DNA from: Chitinophagales bacterium
GTDB taxonomy: Bacteria > Bacteroidota > Bacteroidia > Chitinophagales > Saprospiraceae
Assembly (NCBI GenBank): GCA_013297745.1
Contig: JAAFIM010000036.1
Coordinates: 1-33,973, forward strand
DNA: 33,973 nucleotides
Reading direction: 5' to 3'
Below the pieces are notes generated by a model. That model was not told where the DNA came from, searched no databases, and was given only the letters and a program-made list of their open reading frames with translations. This document shows positions 1-7,330 of the stretch, piece by piece (the stretch's first letter is position 1; each line of letters starts with the position of its first letter). Both the position numbers and the translations under genes were made by a program.

Positions 1-24
1 TATTTTTTTATGGAAAATTTATCA

Positions 25-47
25 GCGCGGGGTATAAAACCCCACGC
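25..47. repeat. palindromic hairpin repeat, short form
   Basis: Inverted repeat GCGCGGGGT - ATAAA - ACCCCACGC, with one C/A mismatch at the fourth stem position. It belongs to the same family as four copies at 21576-21781; the flanking bases CTATTG just after it are also found after the copy at 21759. The family is recognised only by comparison inside this window. No coding function is seen. Confidence 0.7.
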
Positions 48-154
48 TATTGAGCGCATATAGGAAAATTTAACTGCAAAAAGCTAATTGTAAAAAAAAT
101 GAAAAATATACTGCGAAAGGTCAGTTGATAACTCAAAAACCTATATTTGGGACA

Positions 155-323
155 AGCTATCTGTTTGAAAACGCAGCATATAAGCGAAATTTTCTAAATT
201 GTTTGTAGGCTATAGAACTCGCTCAACCTACCAAAAAGCTAATACAAGAGATGCTTTTTATCTGATTATTGATTTAAGAAGCTAAACTTTGAAAATCTCG
301 GCTCATAAGGTCGGGATTTTTTT
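155..323 (+). ncRNA. candidate small transcript in the gene-free window start
   Basis: Positions 1-383 hold no credible protein gene. A TAnnTTTG-type -7 box (TATATTTG, 142-149) lies about 145 nt before an intrinsic terminator (293-323), so a transcript of roughly 170 nt is possible. No good -33 TTTG lies at the right distance, and I do not recognise the sequence as tRNA, tmRNA, SRP RNA or RNase P RNA. A small GTAGG/CCTAC stem (205-209 with 227-231) is visible. It may instead be the 3' untranslated tail of a gene left of the window. Confidence 0.2.
293..323 (+). terminator. intrinsic terminator
   Basis: AAATCTCG (293-300) pairs with CGGGATTT (312-319) with one G-T wobble, followed by a run of T to 323. 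It separates whatever is transcribed from the left from the promoter at 326-359. Confidence 0.6.
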
Positions 324-325
324 AT

Positions 326-359
326 TTTGTAGGAAATCTAAATAAAATTAGTATTTTTG
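326..359 (+). promoter_or_regulatory. Bacteroidota-type promoter for the 384 gene
   Basis: TTTG at 326-329, 22 nt spacer, TATTTTTG at 352-359, fitting the TTTG/TAnnTTTG consensus of the primary sigma factor of Bacteroidota. Transcription would start near 366, about 18 nt before the ATG at 384. Confidence 0.6.
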
Positions 360-383
360 CGCCCATTTTAGTTGAATTATCGT

Positions 384-1940
384 ATGAAAAAGTTTATTTT
401 TGTTGTTTTATTATTCAGTTCTTTATTTATACAGGCGCAGCAGCCTTTGCCTACTCAAGCTTTTGTACCACAGACAGCGCAATTGGTTACTTCTTTTCGC
501 TACAATCAGCTAAAAGCGTACAGTGCCAACCAAAATTTGCGCAATTTGCCATTTATGCGCCGTTTGGGAGCTTTTTTATCAGCAGATATTTTCAATCAGC
601 CCAACGACAGCTTATTTTTTGGATATTGCGAAAATCCAGCCGTTATAGGTATCGACAGCAATCAATTATTTCACTTGGCTTCGTTGCGGGATACGGCTGG
701 GGTAGTTTTTTACAGCTTGACTGTGCCAATGGGGGATATATTGAAATGGCGAACTTTTATTGTCAAAAATTTGCCCCGTTATCGGGATAGTGAGTTTAGA
801 TATGCTGGGGGCAATTTTTATATAGCGCGTGAAGACTATGCTTTTTTGTGGAATAAAAGCGTTGTAACTGTGTTGATGATGAAGTTGCCGCCTCAATTAA
901 GCCCGTCTTGGTTGCAAAAAAAAATATATTTTGACCGCTTTTTAGCCCAATATCTTAATCTTTCTGCTGCGGCTTCGCTGCATAATGCGTTGGCTTACAA
1001 CCAAATTTTGGCGGATAAAAATGCTGATTTTTATCTATATCTAAACCCCAACAGTCAATTTATACAGTATCCAACCGCTGCAAGTTGTGTTTTGAATAGC
1101 ACCCAACTCTCTGTAAAAACTATAGCTGCTCCGCCTCCGCCTTTGGCCAATTTAATGTCAAAAAAAGCTAACTTTCCCACCGCTCGATTTGCTTCTTTGC
1201 TAAAAAATACAAACGCAGTGGCTACTTTTTGGGCTTTTTTCAATAGTAAAATAGCAGCTAATCAAAACGTTAATTTTAATTTTTTTGCGGCGGTAGAATA
1301 TCTAAAAATAAGCCCTTATGCTGTAGGCAAAAATGTAAAAGTGCTGGATACATTGGCACAAAATGCATTTTTACAGAATACATTCGCTGCTTTTCAGGGG
1401 CATTTGTTGGTTAAAGTATTGGATTTTAAATATAGAAGTTCGGATAGTTTGTTATTGCCTGTAGCTGAAATTGGTTTGGATTTTGAGGCTAAAAATAAGC
1501 CTTTGTTGGATTTGGCTTTGGCTGAATTGTGCCGCAAGGATATAATCAAGCTGCAAACACCACCTAACTTATTGTTTAGTTATGCCTATGACAAAAATTG
1601 GACTTGGTATATAGCCGTAGAAAAAAATATGCTGTATTTGTCTATGCAGGAAAAAAATAGACCGTTATTGAACAAAGCGCCTAAAAAAAATCCCGCTTTA
1701 TTGACCAATCATACCAATTTGTTGGAAATAAGCCCTGTGGTTTTTGCCGAAAAATTAGCTAAAGTGCTGGACAAAAACAATCAGTTTCAACCCTTGCTCA
1801 AATTGATACAAACCCAAGTCAATTCGGTCAATTTATACAGCGAGCCTTTGTCTAATGACTTTATGGTTAGCCAAAATATAGAGATACGTTTCAACGATAA
1901 TTTTAAATTCACTTGGGCGGATTTGTTTATATTTTTATAA
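384..1940 (+). CDS. secreted protein of unknown function
   Basis: 518 residues from the ATG at 384; the frame also opens with a TTG at 372, but the ATG gives a clean signal peptide (MKK, hydrophobic core, cleavage after FIQAQ). After the signal the protein is mixed alpha/beta without membrane segments, and rich in Asn, Leu and Phe. I recognise no catalytic motif. The N-terminus (exported, then a statement-like PxxAxLVTSFRYNQL segment) loosely resembles Bacteroidota DUF4836-type periplasmic proteins, but this is weak. It has its own promoter (326-359) and its end overlaps the end of the convergent methyltransferase gene by 14 bp, with no terminator between them. Confidence 0.8.
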   Translation: MKKFIFVVLLFSSLFIQAQQPLPTQAFVPQTAQLVTSFRYNQLKAYSANQNLRNLPFMRRLGAFLSADIFNQPNDSLFFGYCENPAVIGIDSNQLFHLASLRDTAGVVFYSLTVPMGDILKWRTFIVKNLPRYRDSEFRYAGGNFYIAREDYAFLWNKSVVTVLMMKLPPQLSPSWLQKKIYFDRFLAQYLNLSAAASLHNALAYNQILADKNADFYLYLNPNSQFIQYPTAASCVLNSTQLSVKTIAAPPPPLANLMSKKANFPTARFASLLKNTNAVATFWAFFNSKIAANQNVNFNFFAAVEYLKISPYAVGKNVKVLDTLAQNAFLQNTFAAFQGHLLVKVLDFKYRSSDSLLLPVAEIGLDFEAKNKPLLDLALAELCRKDIIKLQTPPNLLFSYAYDKNWTWYIAVEKNMLYLSMQEKNRPLLNKAPKKNPALLTNHTNLLEISPVVFAEKLAKVLDKNNQFQPLLKLIQTQVNSVNLYSEPLSNDFMVSQNIEIRFNDNFKFTWADLFIFL

Positions 1941-2568
1941 TCACAAACAACCAATAGCTAAAAATGCGCTCTTTTTTGATTAAAATGGGTTCATTTATAG
2001 GTTGTTGGCAAATCTCGGCGAACAATTGTTGATAATTTTCTTTGTCCAATTGATGCGGGTGCAAAATATCCCCTGGGAGTAGCCTAAATATATATTTCAG
2101 CCATTTATGATTGTGTGCATCTACTGAAATGGTTAGCCTGCCCCCTTTTTTGAGCGCTTTCCACAATTTTTGGGTGGATAGTTTTATATCTTTGACGTGA
2201 TTGATAACGTTTAGGCAGAAAATCTCATCGTATATATGCTCTTCGTCCAAATTTTCTAACCCCCAATTTTTAAACAATACGTTTTTATAATTATTGCGGG
2301 CAAAAAAAGGACTTAAGTGTTTTTCGTATTGCTCCAATAAAGGGTCGATAGCTACGACCTGCTGTTGGGCTAAAACCATAAAAATACCCGCAAGACTACA
2401 GCCCGCATCCAAACAAAGCGCTTGGGGCGCGATTTGCAAATTATGTTGGGATAAAAATGCTGTCCAATAGTTGCGTTTCCACTGTAGATAATCCAAAGGG
2501 GATTTATTTTTGAGATAATTGCGCCACCAGCGTATTTCGGCTGCTTGGGCGAGTTGCCATTTCCACAT
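1927..2568 (-). CDS. class I SAM-dependent methyltransferase
   Basis: 213 residues from the ATG at 2568. The frame stays open to 2655, but the extra 29 residues are rich in Leu/Lys and derive from AT-rich repeat-like DNA, so the internal Met (MWKWQ) is preferred. Motif I is LCLDAGCSLAG (residues 51-61), an atypical form of LDxGxGxG in which Ser replaces a usual Gly; VVAIDP (71-76) is the acidic strand-2 site for the SAM ribose; FCLNVINHV is the post-motif II strand, and KALKKGGRL the motif before strand 5. This is the Methyltransf_11/25-like fold. The substrate cannot be told from sequence. The C-terminus ends hydrophobic (YWLFVIIKI). It stands alone, convergent with the secreted-protein gene. 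Confidence 0.75.
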   Translation of the reverse strand: MWKWQLAQAAEIRWWRNYLKNKSPLDYLQWKRNYWTAFLSQHNLQIAPQALCLDAGCSLAGIFMVLAQQQVVAIDPLLEQYEKHLSPFFARNNYKNVLFKNWGLENLDEEHIYDEIFCLNVINHVKDIKLSTQKLWKALKKGGRLTISVDAHNHKWLKYIFRLLPGDILHPHQLDKENYQQLFAEICQQPINEPILIKKERIFSYWLFVIIKI

Positions 2569-2721
2569 AGTTTTGAGGATTTTGAGACTTGAGGATTTTA
2601 ATACCAAATTTTTAAAAAATAAGTGTGTAATAGCGGTATAAATTATTAAAGACATAACTTGTAAAAACTTGTGTTTTGGAATTTTTTTTAACGGCTTACG
2701 CCTAAAAAATTCTTTTTCTTC

Positions 2722-2747
2722 GTACTTTTTGCAGGCGCAAAAAGTAC
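2722..2747. repeat. perfect 11-bp palindrome in gene-free spacer
   Basis: GTACTTTTTGC (2722-2732) is exactly complementary to GCAAAAAGTAC (2737-2747) with a 4-nt AGGC loop. It lies in the 412-bp non-coding stretch 2569-2980, which otherwise holds GC-skewed filler such as CGCTCCGCGCGG near 2850 and the phrases GAGGATTTTGAG (about 2575) and GAGGAGGTTAGGA (about 2907), reminiscent of the repeats at 23.8 kb. No T-run follows on either strand, so it is not a standard terminator. No ORF or RNA gene is seen in the spacer. Confidence 0.6.
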
Positions 2748-2980
2748 CAAAAACGCCTTGTTTCTACAAACTTGTTCGCTCCGCTTGCTAAAGCTGCGCT
2801 CCGTCTCACTTCAAACAGTGTAGAAACTCAACGGATTAGTGTAGTTACGCGCTCCGCGCGGCACGTTTTATTACACACTTACTTTTGCAATTCTGTATAA
2901 GACTTGAGGAGGTTAGGATTTGAGGACAATTTTTAGTGCAAGTATTTATTTTATAATCAAAAAAAATTTTTAAAAAAACG

Positions 2981-4120
2981 ATGAAGTATCAAATTAATGA
3001 GCGAGTTCGCTTTCGCTACACAGGTGATTATGCCCAAATTTTGAAAGATAATTTGGATGGTTCTTATATGGTTTGGTTGGAAGCCGACAAGATGGAAAGT
3101 GTGGCTTTTGTGGAAGATATTATCGCTTCGCATTTGTATAAAGCTGGGGACAAAACTATGTTTATGCAAGAACACGAAAAAAAGCAAAAACCATTGAGCA
3201 CAGAAGAGTTGTTTTATTCTCGCCAAGAGCTTGAAAATCAGAAAAAAGCAAGTTTTCAGCAGCCCGAAACGGCTACCAATAAGGTAGTTTTGCCCCAGCC
3301 TAGCCCAGCGGCCAACAATAATGCTGGACTTACACAAAAAAAGTCCAAAAATATCTTTCAGCTAAAGCCAGCTACCAATACAGGCTTATTTATTGGTTTT
3401 TATGTGGATTACGAACAACATTTTACCATTTATTTGCTCAATGATACGCTCAACTCGGTTAATTTTTCCTTTAAATTGTTTTTGCATAATTACTTAGAAC
3501 AAAGTTTAAAATATATCATAGCGCCCAATCAATTTTATCCCATAGGAGAAATGAACCAAGCCCAATTTAACGATAATCCTGTGCTACAGTTTGAGGTTAA
3601 AAATATGAACTTTTTTAACGAAATCAAACTTAAATATAAAAGTTTTATCAAAACTTTGGCAGAAACGCCTTTGGTGGTTGGGCAAATGTATTTGTACAAA
3701 ATGTTTGCGGCAGATTACAACCCTTTGCAAAAAATCACCACTATACAAGATTATACCAATCAAAATGTGGATGTGAGCGAAATTGTAAAACCCAAAACTA
3801 CAGCTATCAACGAGATAGAGCTAAAAGCTAATTTTCCTTTGGTTTTGGATTTGCACATAGAGCAATTAGTGCCCAATTATAGAGAACTCAACGCCAGCAT
3901 TACCTCTTTTATCGGGTTGCAAATTAGAGCTTTGGATGAATATGTGCTAAAAGCCTCCAAATTGAGTGTAGAAAAAGTGGTGGTTATCCACGGGGTAGGC
4001 GATGGCAAACTCAAAGAAGCTATAGCTACCCGCTTGCGTACGCATCCGTTGGTCAAAAGTTTTTTGAATGGTTTTAACGAATTATACGGATTTGGCGCGA
4101 CAGAGATTGTGTTGCGTTAA
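2981..4120 (+). CDS. DUF2027 domain and Smr domain protein
   Basis: 379 residues. The N-terminal ~60 residues (VRFRYTGDYAQI, DGSYMVWLEADKM) match the small beta-barrel start of Bacteroidota DUF2027 proteins. Residues ~75-120 form a Gln/Lys/Asn-rich linker; ~120-280 are a beta-rich domain. The C-terminus is a Smr (MutS2-related) domain: LDLH at 289-292, IHGVGDGKLK at 336-345, GFGATEI at 370-376. Smr domains bind or cleave nucleic acid, often branched DNA or stalled-ribosome mRNA; the role of DUF2027-Smr proteins is not established. No signal peptide is present, so it is cytosolic. It is monocistronic, ending in a terminator. Confidence 0.88.
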   Translation: MKYQINERVRFRYTGDYAQILKDNLDGSYMVWLEADKMESVAFVEDIIASHLYKAGDKTMFMQEHEKKQKPLSTEELFYSRQELENQKKASFQQPETATNKVVLPQPSPAANNNAGLTQKKSKNIFQLKPATNTGLFIGFYVDYEQHFTIYLLNDTLNSVNFSFKLFLHNYLEQSLKYIIAPNQFYPIGEMNQAQFNDNPVLQFEVKNMNFFNEIKLKYKSFIKTLAETPLVVGQMYLYKMFAADYNPLQKITTIQDYTNQNVDVSEIVKPKTTAINEIELKANFPLVLDLHIEQLVPNYRELNASITSFIGLQIRALDEYVLKASKLSVEKVVVIHGVGDGKLKEAIATRLRTHPLVKSFLNGFNELYGFGATEIVLR

Positions 4121-4146
4121 AAAAAGGACGATAATCTAAAAATATA

Positions 4147-4178
4147 AACCTGTTGGCTAATTGCTGGCAGGTTTTTTT
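4147..4178 (+). terminator. intrinsic terminator of the DUF2027-Smr gene
   Basis: AACCTGTTGGC (4147-4157) pairs with GCTGGCAGGTT (4163-4173) with three G-T wobbles and a TAATT loop; a run of seven T follows. Confidence 0.8.
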
Positions 4179-4218
4179 ATTTTTTTTAAAAAAAACTAAA
4201 AAAAAGCTGAAAAAGATT

Positions 4219-4226
4219 TATATTTG
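4219..4226 (+). promoter_or_regulatory. candidate -7 box before the poly-G ORF
   Basis: TATATTTG fits TAnnTTTG. No clear -33 TTTG is visible in the A-rich DNA upstream. A small GCCGT/ACGGC inverted repeat (4231-4247) lies directly after it, at or just past the predicted transcription start. Confidence 0.45.
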
Positions 4227-4286
4227 CACTGCCGTACTTAAAACGGCAAATTTTTATTTCTAAACGCTTTAATTTTTTTATCAAAA

Positions 4287-4479
4287 ATGGATAAAAATCA
4301 AAATCAAAATGTCCTGTTAGGGGGGGGGTGAAACCAACCTTTCCGAGTTGGAAGAACGCTTCCTCAATGTTGTAGCTCAATATAAACAGTTACAAGTGCA
4401 GAAAAAAATTTTCGCTGACGCACAACCCGTTATCGCCAAGATAAAAGAGTTGTATCAAATTATTAAAACCAAGCTATGA
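4287..4479 (+). pseudogene. small coiled-coil ORF, out of frame at a 9-G tract
   Basis: The ATG at 4287 opens a frame that reads MDKNQNQNVLLGGG and then stops at TGA 4329-4331, because the tract at 4320-4328 has nine G. With eight G the frame would run to the TGA at 4477-4479 and give 63 residues: after the Gly run, a Leu/Glu/Gln/Lys-rich helix (ETNLSELEERFLNV, then IAKIKELYQIIKTKL) that looks like a coiled coil. The restored stop overlaps the ATG at 4476 as ATGA, the pattern of a translationally coupled operon. That the restored frame stays open, codes a sensible helix and ends exactly at the next start argues that it is, or recently was, a real gene. Phase variation, a recent mutation, a programmed -1 shift, or a base-calling error could all explain it. 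Confidence 0.55.
4320..4328. repeat. homopolymer of nine G
   Basis: Nine consecutive G in strongly AT-rich surroundings, inside a short reading frame. Such tracts slip during replication and are typical switch sites in phase-variable genes of other phyla. In a raw assembly they are also a usual site of length errors. Confidence 0.9.
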
Positions 4480-4547
4480 ATTGGCTAATTATTCTTTTTT
4501 TATATTATAACAATTCATTTTTTTTATCGCCTTTTAATAATTTTCAA

Positions 4548-6152
4548 ATGTCAAACGAAAAACAACAACTTGCCCATTATCTCCAAAAATGGGAAACGGC
4601 TTGCGCTAAATATCCTTTTTTGTGGGATATGCTGGATAGCGAAACCAAAAAAATATTTACTGAAAGTAAGCTATTGCTGAGCAATAAAATGGCTGTAGCT
4701 ACCAAATCACCTTTGCCTGATATCAATAAAACAGAACTTCAAATTGCTATTGGCAACTGGTGGCGCAATCAATCTGATAGCCTTTATAAGTATACCAAAG
4801 AAGGTTCAAAAATCAATTTGCGAAAACTATCAGATGTTTGGGCTGTGCGCAAAGCTGAATTAAATAGCATAGCAGCTGTCAAAAAAGTACTTTCTGAATG
4901 GGTTTATGATGCTAAAAAAGTAGAAAAAAATATGTCCATTGAGGGTTTAAAATCTGAGTTAGATGATGAATATAATAATTTTTTGAATAACGCAAATTTT
5001 AAAGAATTGTGGGCAAGTGACAAGAATAAACACAAGGAACTGACTGTGTCGTTTTTTGAAGCAAGCATACAAAATATTTTGCCACTTGCCGCTACTATTA
5101 TCCCTGCTTGTGTATCTGCTGATGCTAACGATGCCCCCAGCCCTGAACGCAGAAATCAATTGGAAGAAGCATTTATAAGCTGGCAGAAAGAAGCTAAAGC
5201 AGCTTTGGATTCGCCTTGGTTGAAAGATTATGCAAATACAAACTTAGAAGCTGAAAACTTAGCAAAAGCTTTTGTGCAGTTTTTTAACTTCAAAGGTGAG
5301 GCTTTTAGTGTGGGTAGCTCCGTCGATAAAATACGAAGTTTGAAAGGTGGTAAAGGAAAAAATTTGTCTAAGGAGTGGGGCAATATTGTAGATTATGTAA
5401 GTTTTTATCCTAATGAAATTGGGACAAAATTTAGCGTTCAGGCTTTTCGGGATAGCTTACCGTCAAAAGAGGAGATAAAAAGAACGCTGGTCTCTTGTAT
5501 GGAAAATATAACCGATGTGGCTGAATATCCTGCTGATGTAGCTATTAAGAAACTGCCTAATTTTACGGGGCTTGTTACTATAGGACGTGTGAAAATGTAT
5601 TGGCAAATTGGGTTGGAAATGAAGCTATTTACCAATGATACCGAAAAAGTTAAATTTTATCAAGTTGTGGTCAAAGAAGATAGCTTGAGGTTTGGATTGG
5701 CAAAAGGTGCTGGTAGTGTAGCTGATGCTCGTTATCTTGTTACCCAAACTAAAGCCCCCAACTTAACCCCCGTGCCAAACACAAGCGGAGCCAAAACCTA
5801 TAACTCAACTTATGCGGCTGATATTAAATTGACTTGTTCTTTGGTGGGTTTGGGGCAAACTACAACAAGCGGACAAAGCAAAACTGAATCTGTGACTACG
5901 AATAACACCATAGGCGCAGAAGTGCTTTGGGTAAATGGTTCTATTTCTAATGATAGGACAGATGAAAATTCTAACGAAAATTCTACCCAAATAACCGATA
6001 ATCCTTCATCTTATCCTTTAGAAATCAATGCTAAAATTTCTGCCAATTATTATTTAGGTAGAAACAAAGAAGGGCAGTTAGAGCCTAAAAATTGGAAAGT
6101 AGAATTGACAGTAGTAGGAACGCCAACAATAAAAGTTAACATTTTAGAATAA
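4548..6152 (+). CDS. orphan protein of unknown function, coupled to the poly-G ORF
   Basis: 535 residues from the ATG at 4548 (MSNEKQQ). The frame also opens with an ATG at 4476, overlapping the stop of the preceding small ORF; that would add 24 very Phe/Leu/Asn-rich residues coded by extremely AT-rich DNA, without the basic start of a normal signal peptide, so 4548 is preferred, though 4476 is not excluded. Residues 1-240 appear helical (repeated Trp-containing helices such as NWWRNQSD, SEWVYDAKK, FISWQKEAK); ~290-535 are beta-rich, with a Ser/Thr/Asn-rich stretch (TTTSGQSKTES, DENSNENSTQ) near 455-495. No known catalytic motif or family is recognised. A terminator follows at 6164. Its partner is probably the small coiled-coil ORF upstream. 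Confidence 0.75.
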   Translation: MSNEKQQLAHYLQKWETACAKYPFLWDMLDSETKKIFTESKLLLSNKMAVATKSPLPDINKTELQIAIGNWWRNQSDSLYKYTKEGSKINLRKLSDVWAVRKAELNSIAAVKKVLSEWVYDAKKVEKNMSIEGLKSELDDEYNNFLNNANFKELWASDKNKHKELTVSFFEASIQNILPLAATIIPACVSADANDAPSPERRNQLEEAFISWQKEAKAALDSPWLKDYANTNLEAENLAKAFVQFFNFKGEAFSVGSSVDKIRSLKGGKGKNLSKEWGNIVDYVSFYPNEIGTKFSVQAFRDSLPSKEEIKRTLVSCMENITDVAEYPADVAIKKLPNFTGLVTIGRVKMYWQIGLEMKLFTNDTEKVKFYQVVVKEDSLRFGLAKGAGSVADARYLVTQTKAPNLTPVPNTSGAKTYNSTYAADIKLTCSLVGLGQTTTSGQSKTESVTTNNTIGAEVLWVNGSISNDRTDENSNENSTQITDNPSSYPLEINAKISANYYLGRNKEGQLEPKNWKVELTVVGTPTIKVNILE

Positions 6153-6163
6153 ATCATTTCATT

Positions 6164-6192
6164 CCCAACGGCAGCAGCAGTTGGGTTTTTTT
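6164..6192 (+). terminator. intrinsic terminator of the orphan gene
   Basis: CCCAAC (6164-6169) pairs with GTTGGG (6180-6185), followed by a T-run. The rest of the 6153-6490 spacer is AT-rich and holds no ORF; a second TAnnTTTG match (TAACTTTG, 6233-6240) is present but far from any start. Confidence 0.8.
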
Positions 6193-6442
6193 ATTTTTTG
6201 GGATAAATAACTGAAAAAATTAAAAAAATAGCTAACTTTGCGCCCTAAACATTAAATAAGCGAAAAAAAATAATTTTTTTTCTGTCTGACCAAAACCACC
6301 TTTTTTTTGATTGTTCAAATTAATAAAAACTATAATAAAATGCAGCAAATATAAGCTTTTGGCGAGTTTTGTATGTACGATTCTTAACCCATATAAAAGC
6401 ATAAAAATTGGTTTAGAAACGTACAATTTAAGCAAAGAGTAT

Positions 6443-6474
6443 TTTGCTAACAAAGCGCTAAACACTTAATTTTG
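6443..6474 (+). promoter_or_regulatory. promoter of rsmA
   Basis: TTTG (6443-6446), 20-nt spacer, TAATTTTG (6467-6474): an almost ideal Bacteroidota promoter. The predicted start, near 6480, leaves only about 10 nt of leader before the ATG at 6491. Confidence 0.75.
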
Positions 6475-6490
6475 TGTTAATAAATTTCCA

Positions 6491-7330
6491 ATGAAAGCTA
6501 AAAAATCTTACGGACAGCACTTTTTGAGAGAAGAACCTATAGCTCAACGCATAGCTGAAAGTTTACAACTGCTTGATACTTATCAAGATATATTAGAGAT
6601 AGGCCCTGGTATGGGTATGCTCACTAAGTATCTGCTTCGTTATCAACCCGCCCAAAAATTGACCGTTGTAGAAGCAGACCCTGATATGGTGGCGCATCTG
6701 AAAGCCAATTATAATGAACTTCCCCACGAGCAAATTATTCAGCAAGATTTTTTGAAAATGCCCATAAGTCAGCATTTTGCTGAACGCCAGTTTGGTTTGA
6801 TAGGCAATTTTCCTTACAATATATCCAGCCAGATTGTATTTAAAACTATAGAACACAGAACCCAAATTCCAGAAATGGTGGGTATGTTCCAGCGCGAAGT
6901 AGCCGAGCGTATAGCCGCTACGCCTGATTGTGGAGAGTACGGAATTTTGACCGTTTTGGCGCAGGCTTTTTATGAAGCCAAATTATTGTTTATCGTCAAA
7001 GCGGGTAGTTTTAACCCACCCCCAAAAGTACAAAGCGCGGTGATTAGATTGACCCGCAAAACTAATCAAGATTTGGGTTGTGACGAAAAGATTTTTAAAA
7101 TGGTGGTCAAACAAGCATTTGGACAACGCCGAAAAATGTTGAGAAATACCTTAGCTGGTTTGTTATCCAAAGAAATACTTTACTCAGATGATAATTTTAC
7201 AAAAAGAGCCGAAAATTTATCCGTAGCCGATTTTGTAACCCTAACCAACCAAATCAGCGAGTTTAGAAAAAACAGCAAAAATGACGAACCCATAGATGAA
7301 CCGACAACAAACGAGGGTGAAAATGATTAG
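6491..7330 (+). CDS. rsmA: 16S rRNA (adenine1518-N6/adenine1519-N6)-dimethyltransferase
   Basis: 279 residues, the usual length. RsmA (KsgA) puts two methyl groups on each of two adjacent adenosines in the 3' hairpin of 16S rRNA late in 30S assembly, using SAM. The family start KSYGQHFL is present (residues 5-12), followed by the SAM-binding motif EIGPGMG (36-42), the acidic residue of VVEADP (59-64), and the catalytic NFPYNIS (106-112), the NxxY motif of adenine-N6 methyltransferases. FGQRRKMLRNTL in the C-terminal part is the family's rRNA-contact signature. It is driven by the promoter at 6443-6474; its last 8 nt overlap the start of the dehydrogenase gene, so the two are probably co-transcribed and translationally coupled. 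Confidence 0.97.
   Translation: MKAKKSYGQHFLREEPIAQRIAESLQLLDTYQDILEIGPGMGMLTKYLLRYQPAQKLTVVEADPDMVAHLKANYNELPHEQIIQQDFLKMPISQHFAERQFGLIGNFPYNISSQIVFKTIEHRTQIPEMVGMFQREVAERIAATPDCGEYGILTVLAQAFYEAKLLFIVKAGSFNPPPKVQSAVIRLTRKTNQDLGCDEKIFKMVVKQAFGQRRKMLRNTLAGLLSKEILYSDDNFTKRAENLSVADFVTLTNQISEFRKNSKNDEPIDEPTTNEGEND

Noticed and set aside
2569-2655. N-terminal extension of the methyltransferase
   Set aside because: The residues before MWKWQ are low-complexity and come from repeat-like AT-rich DNA; motif spacing fits the internal Met.
4186-4380. Minus-strand ORF of 64 residues over the poly-G region
   Set aside because: It runs against the small coupled frame, with low-complexity Phe/Lys/Leu ends and no promoter; a shadow of the plus-strand reading.
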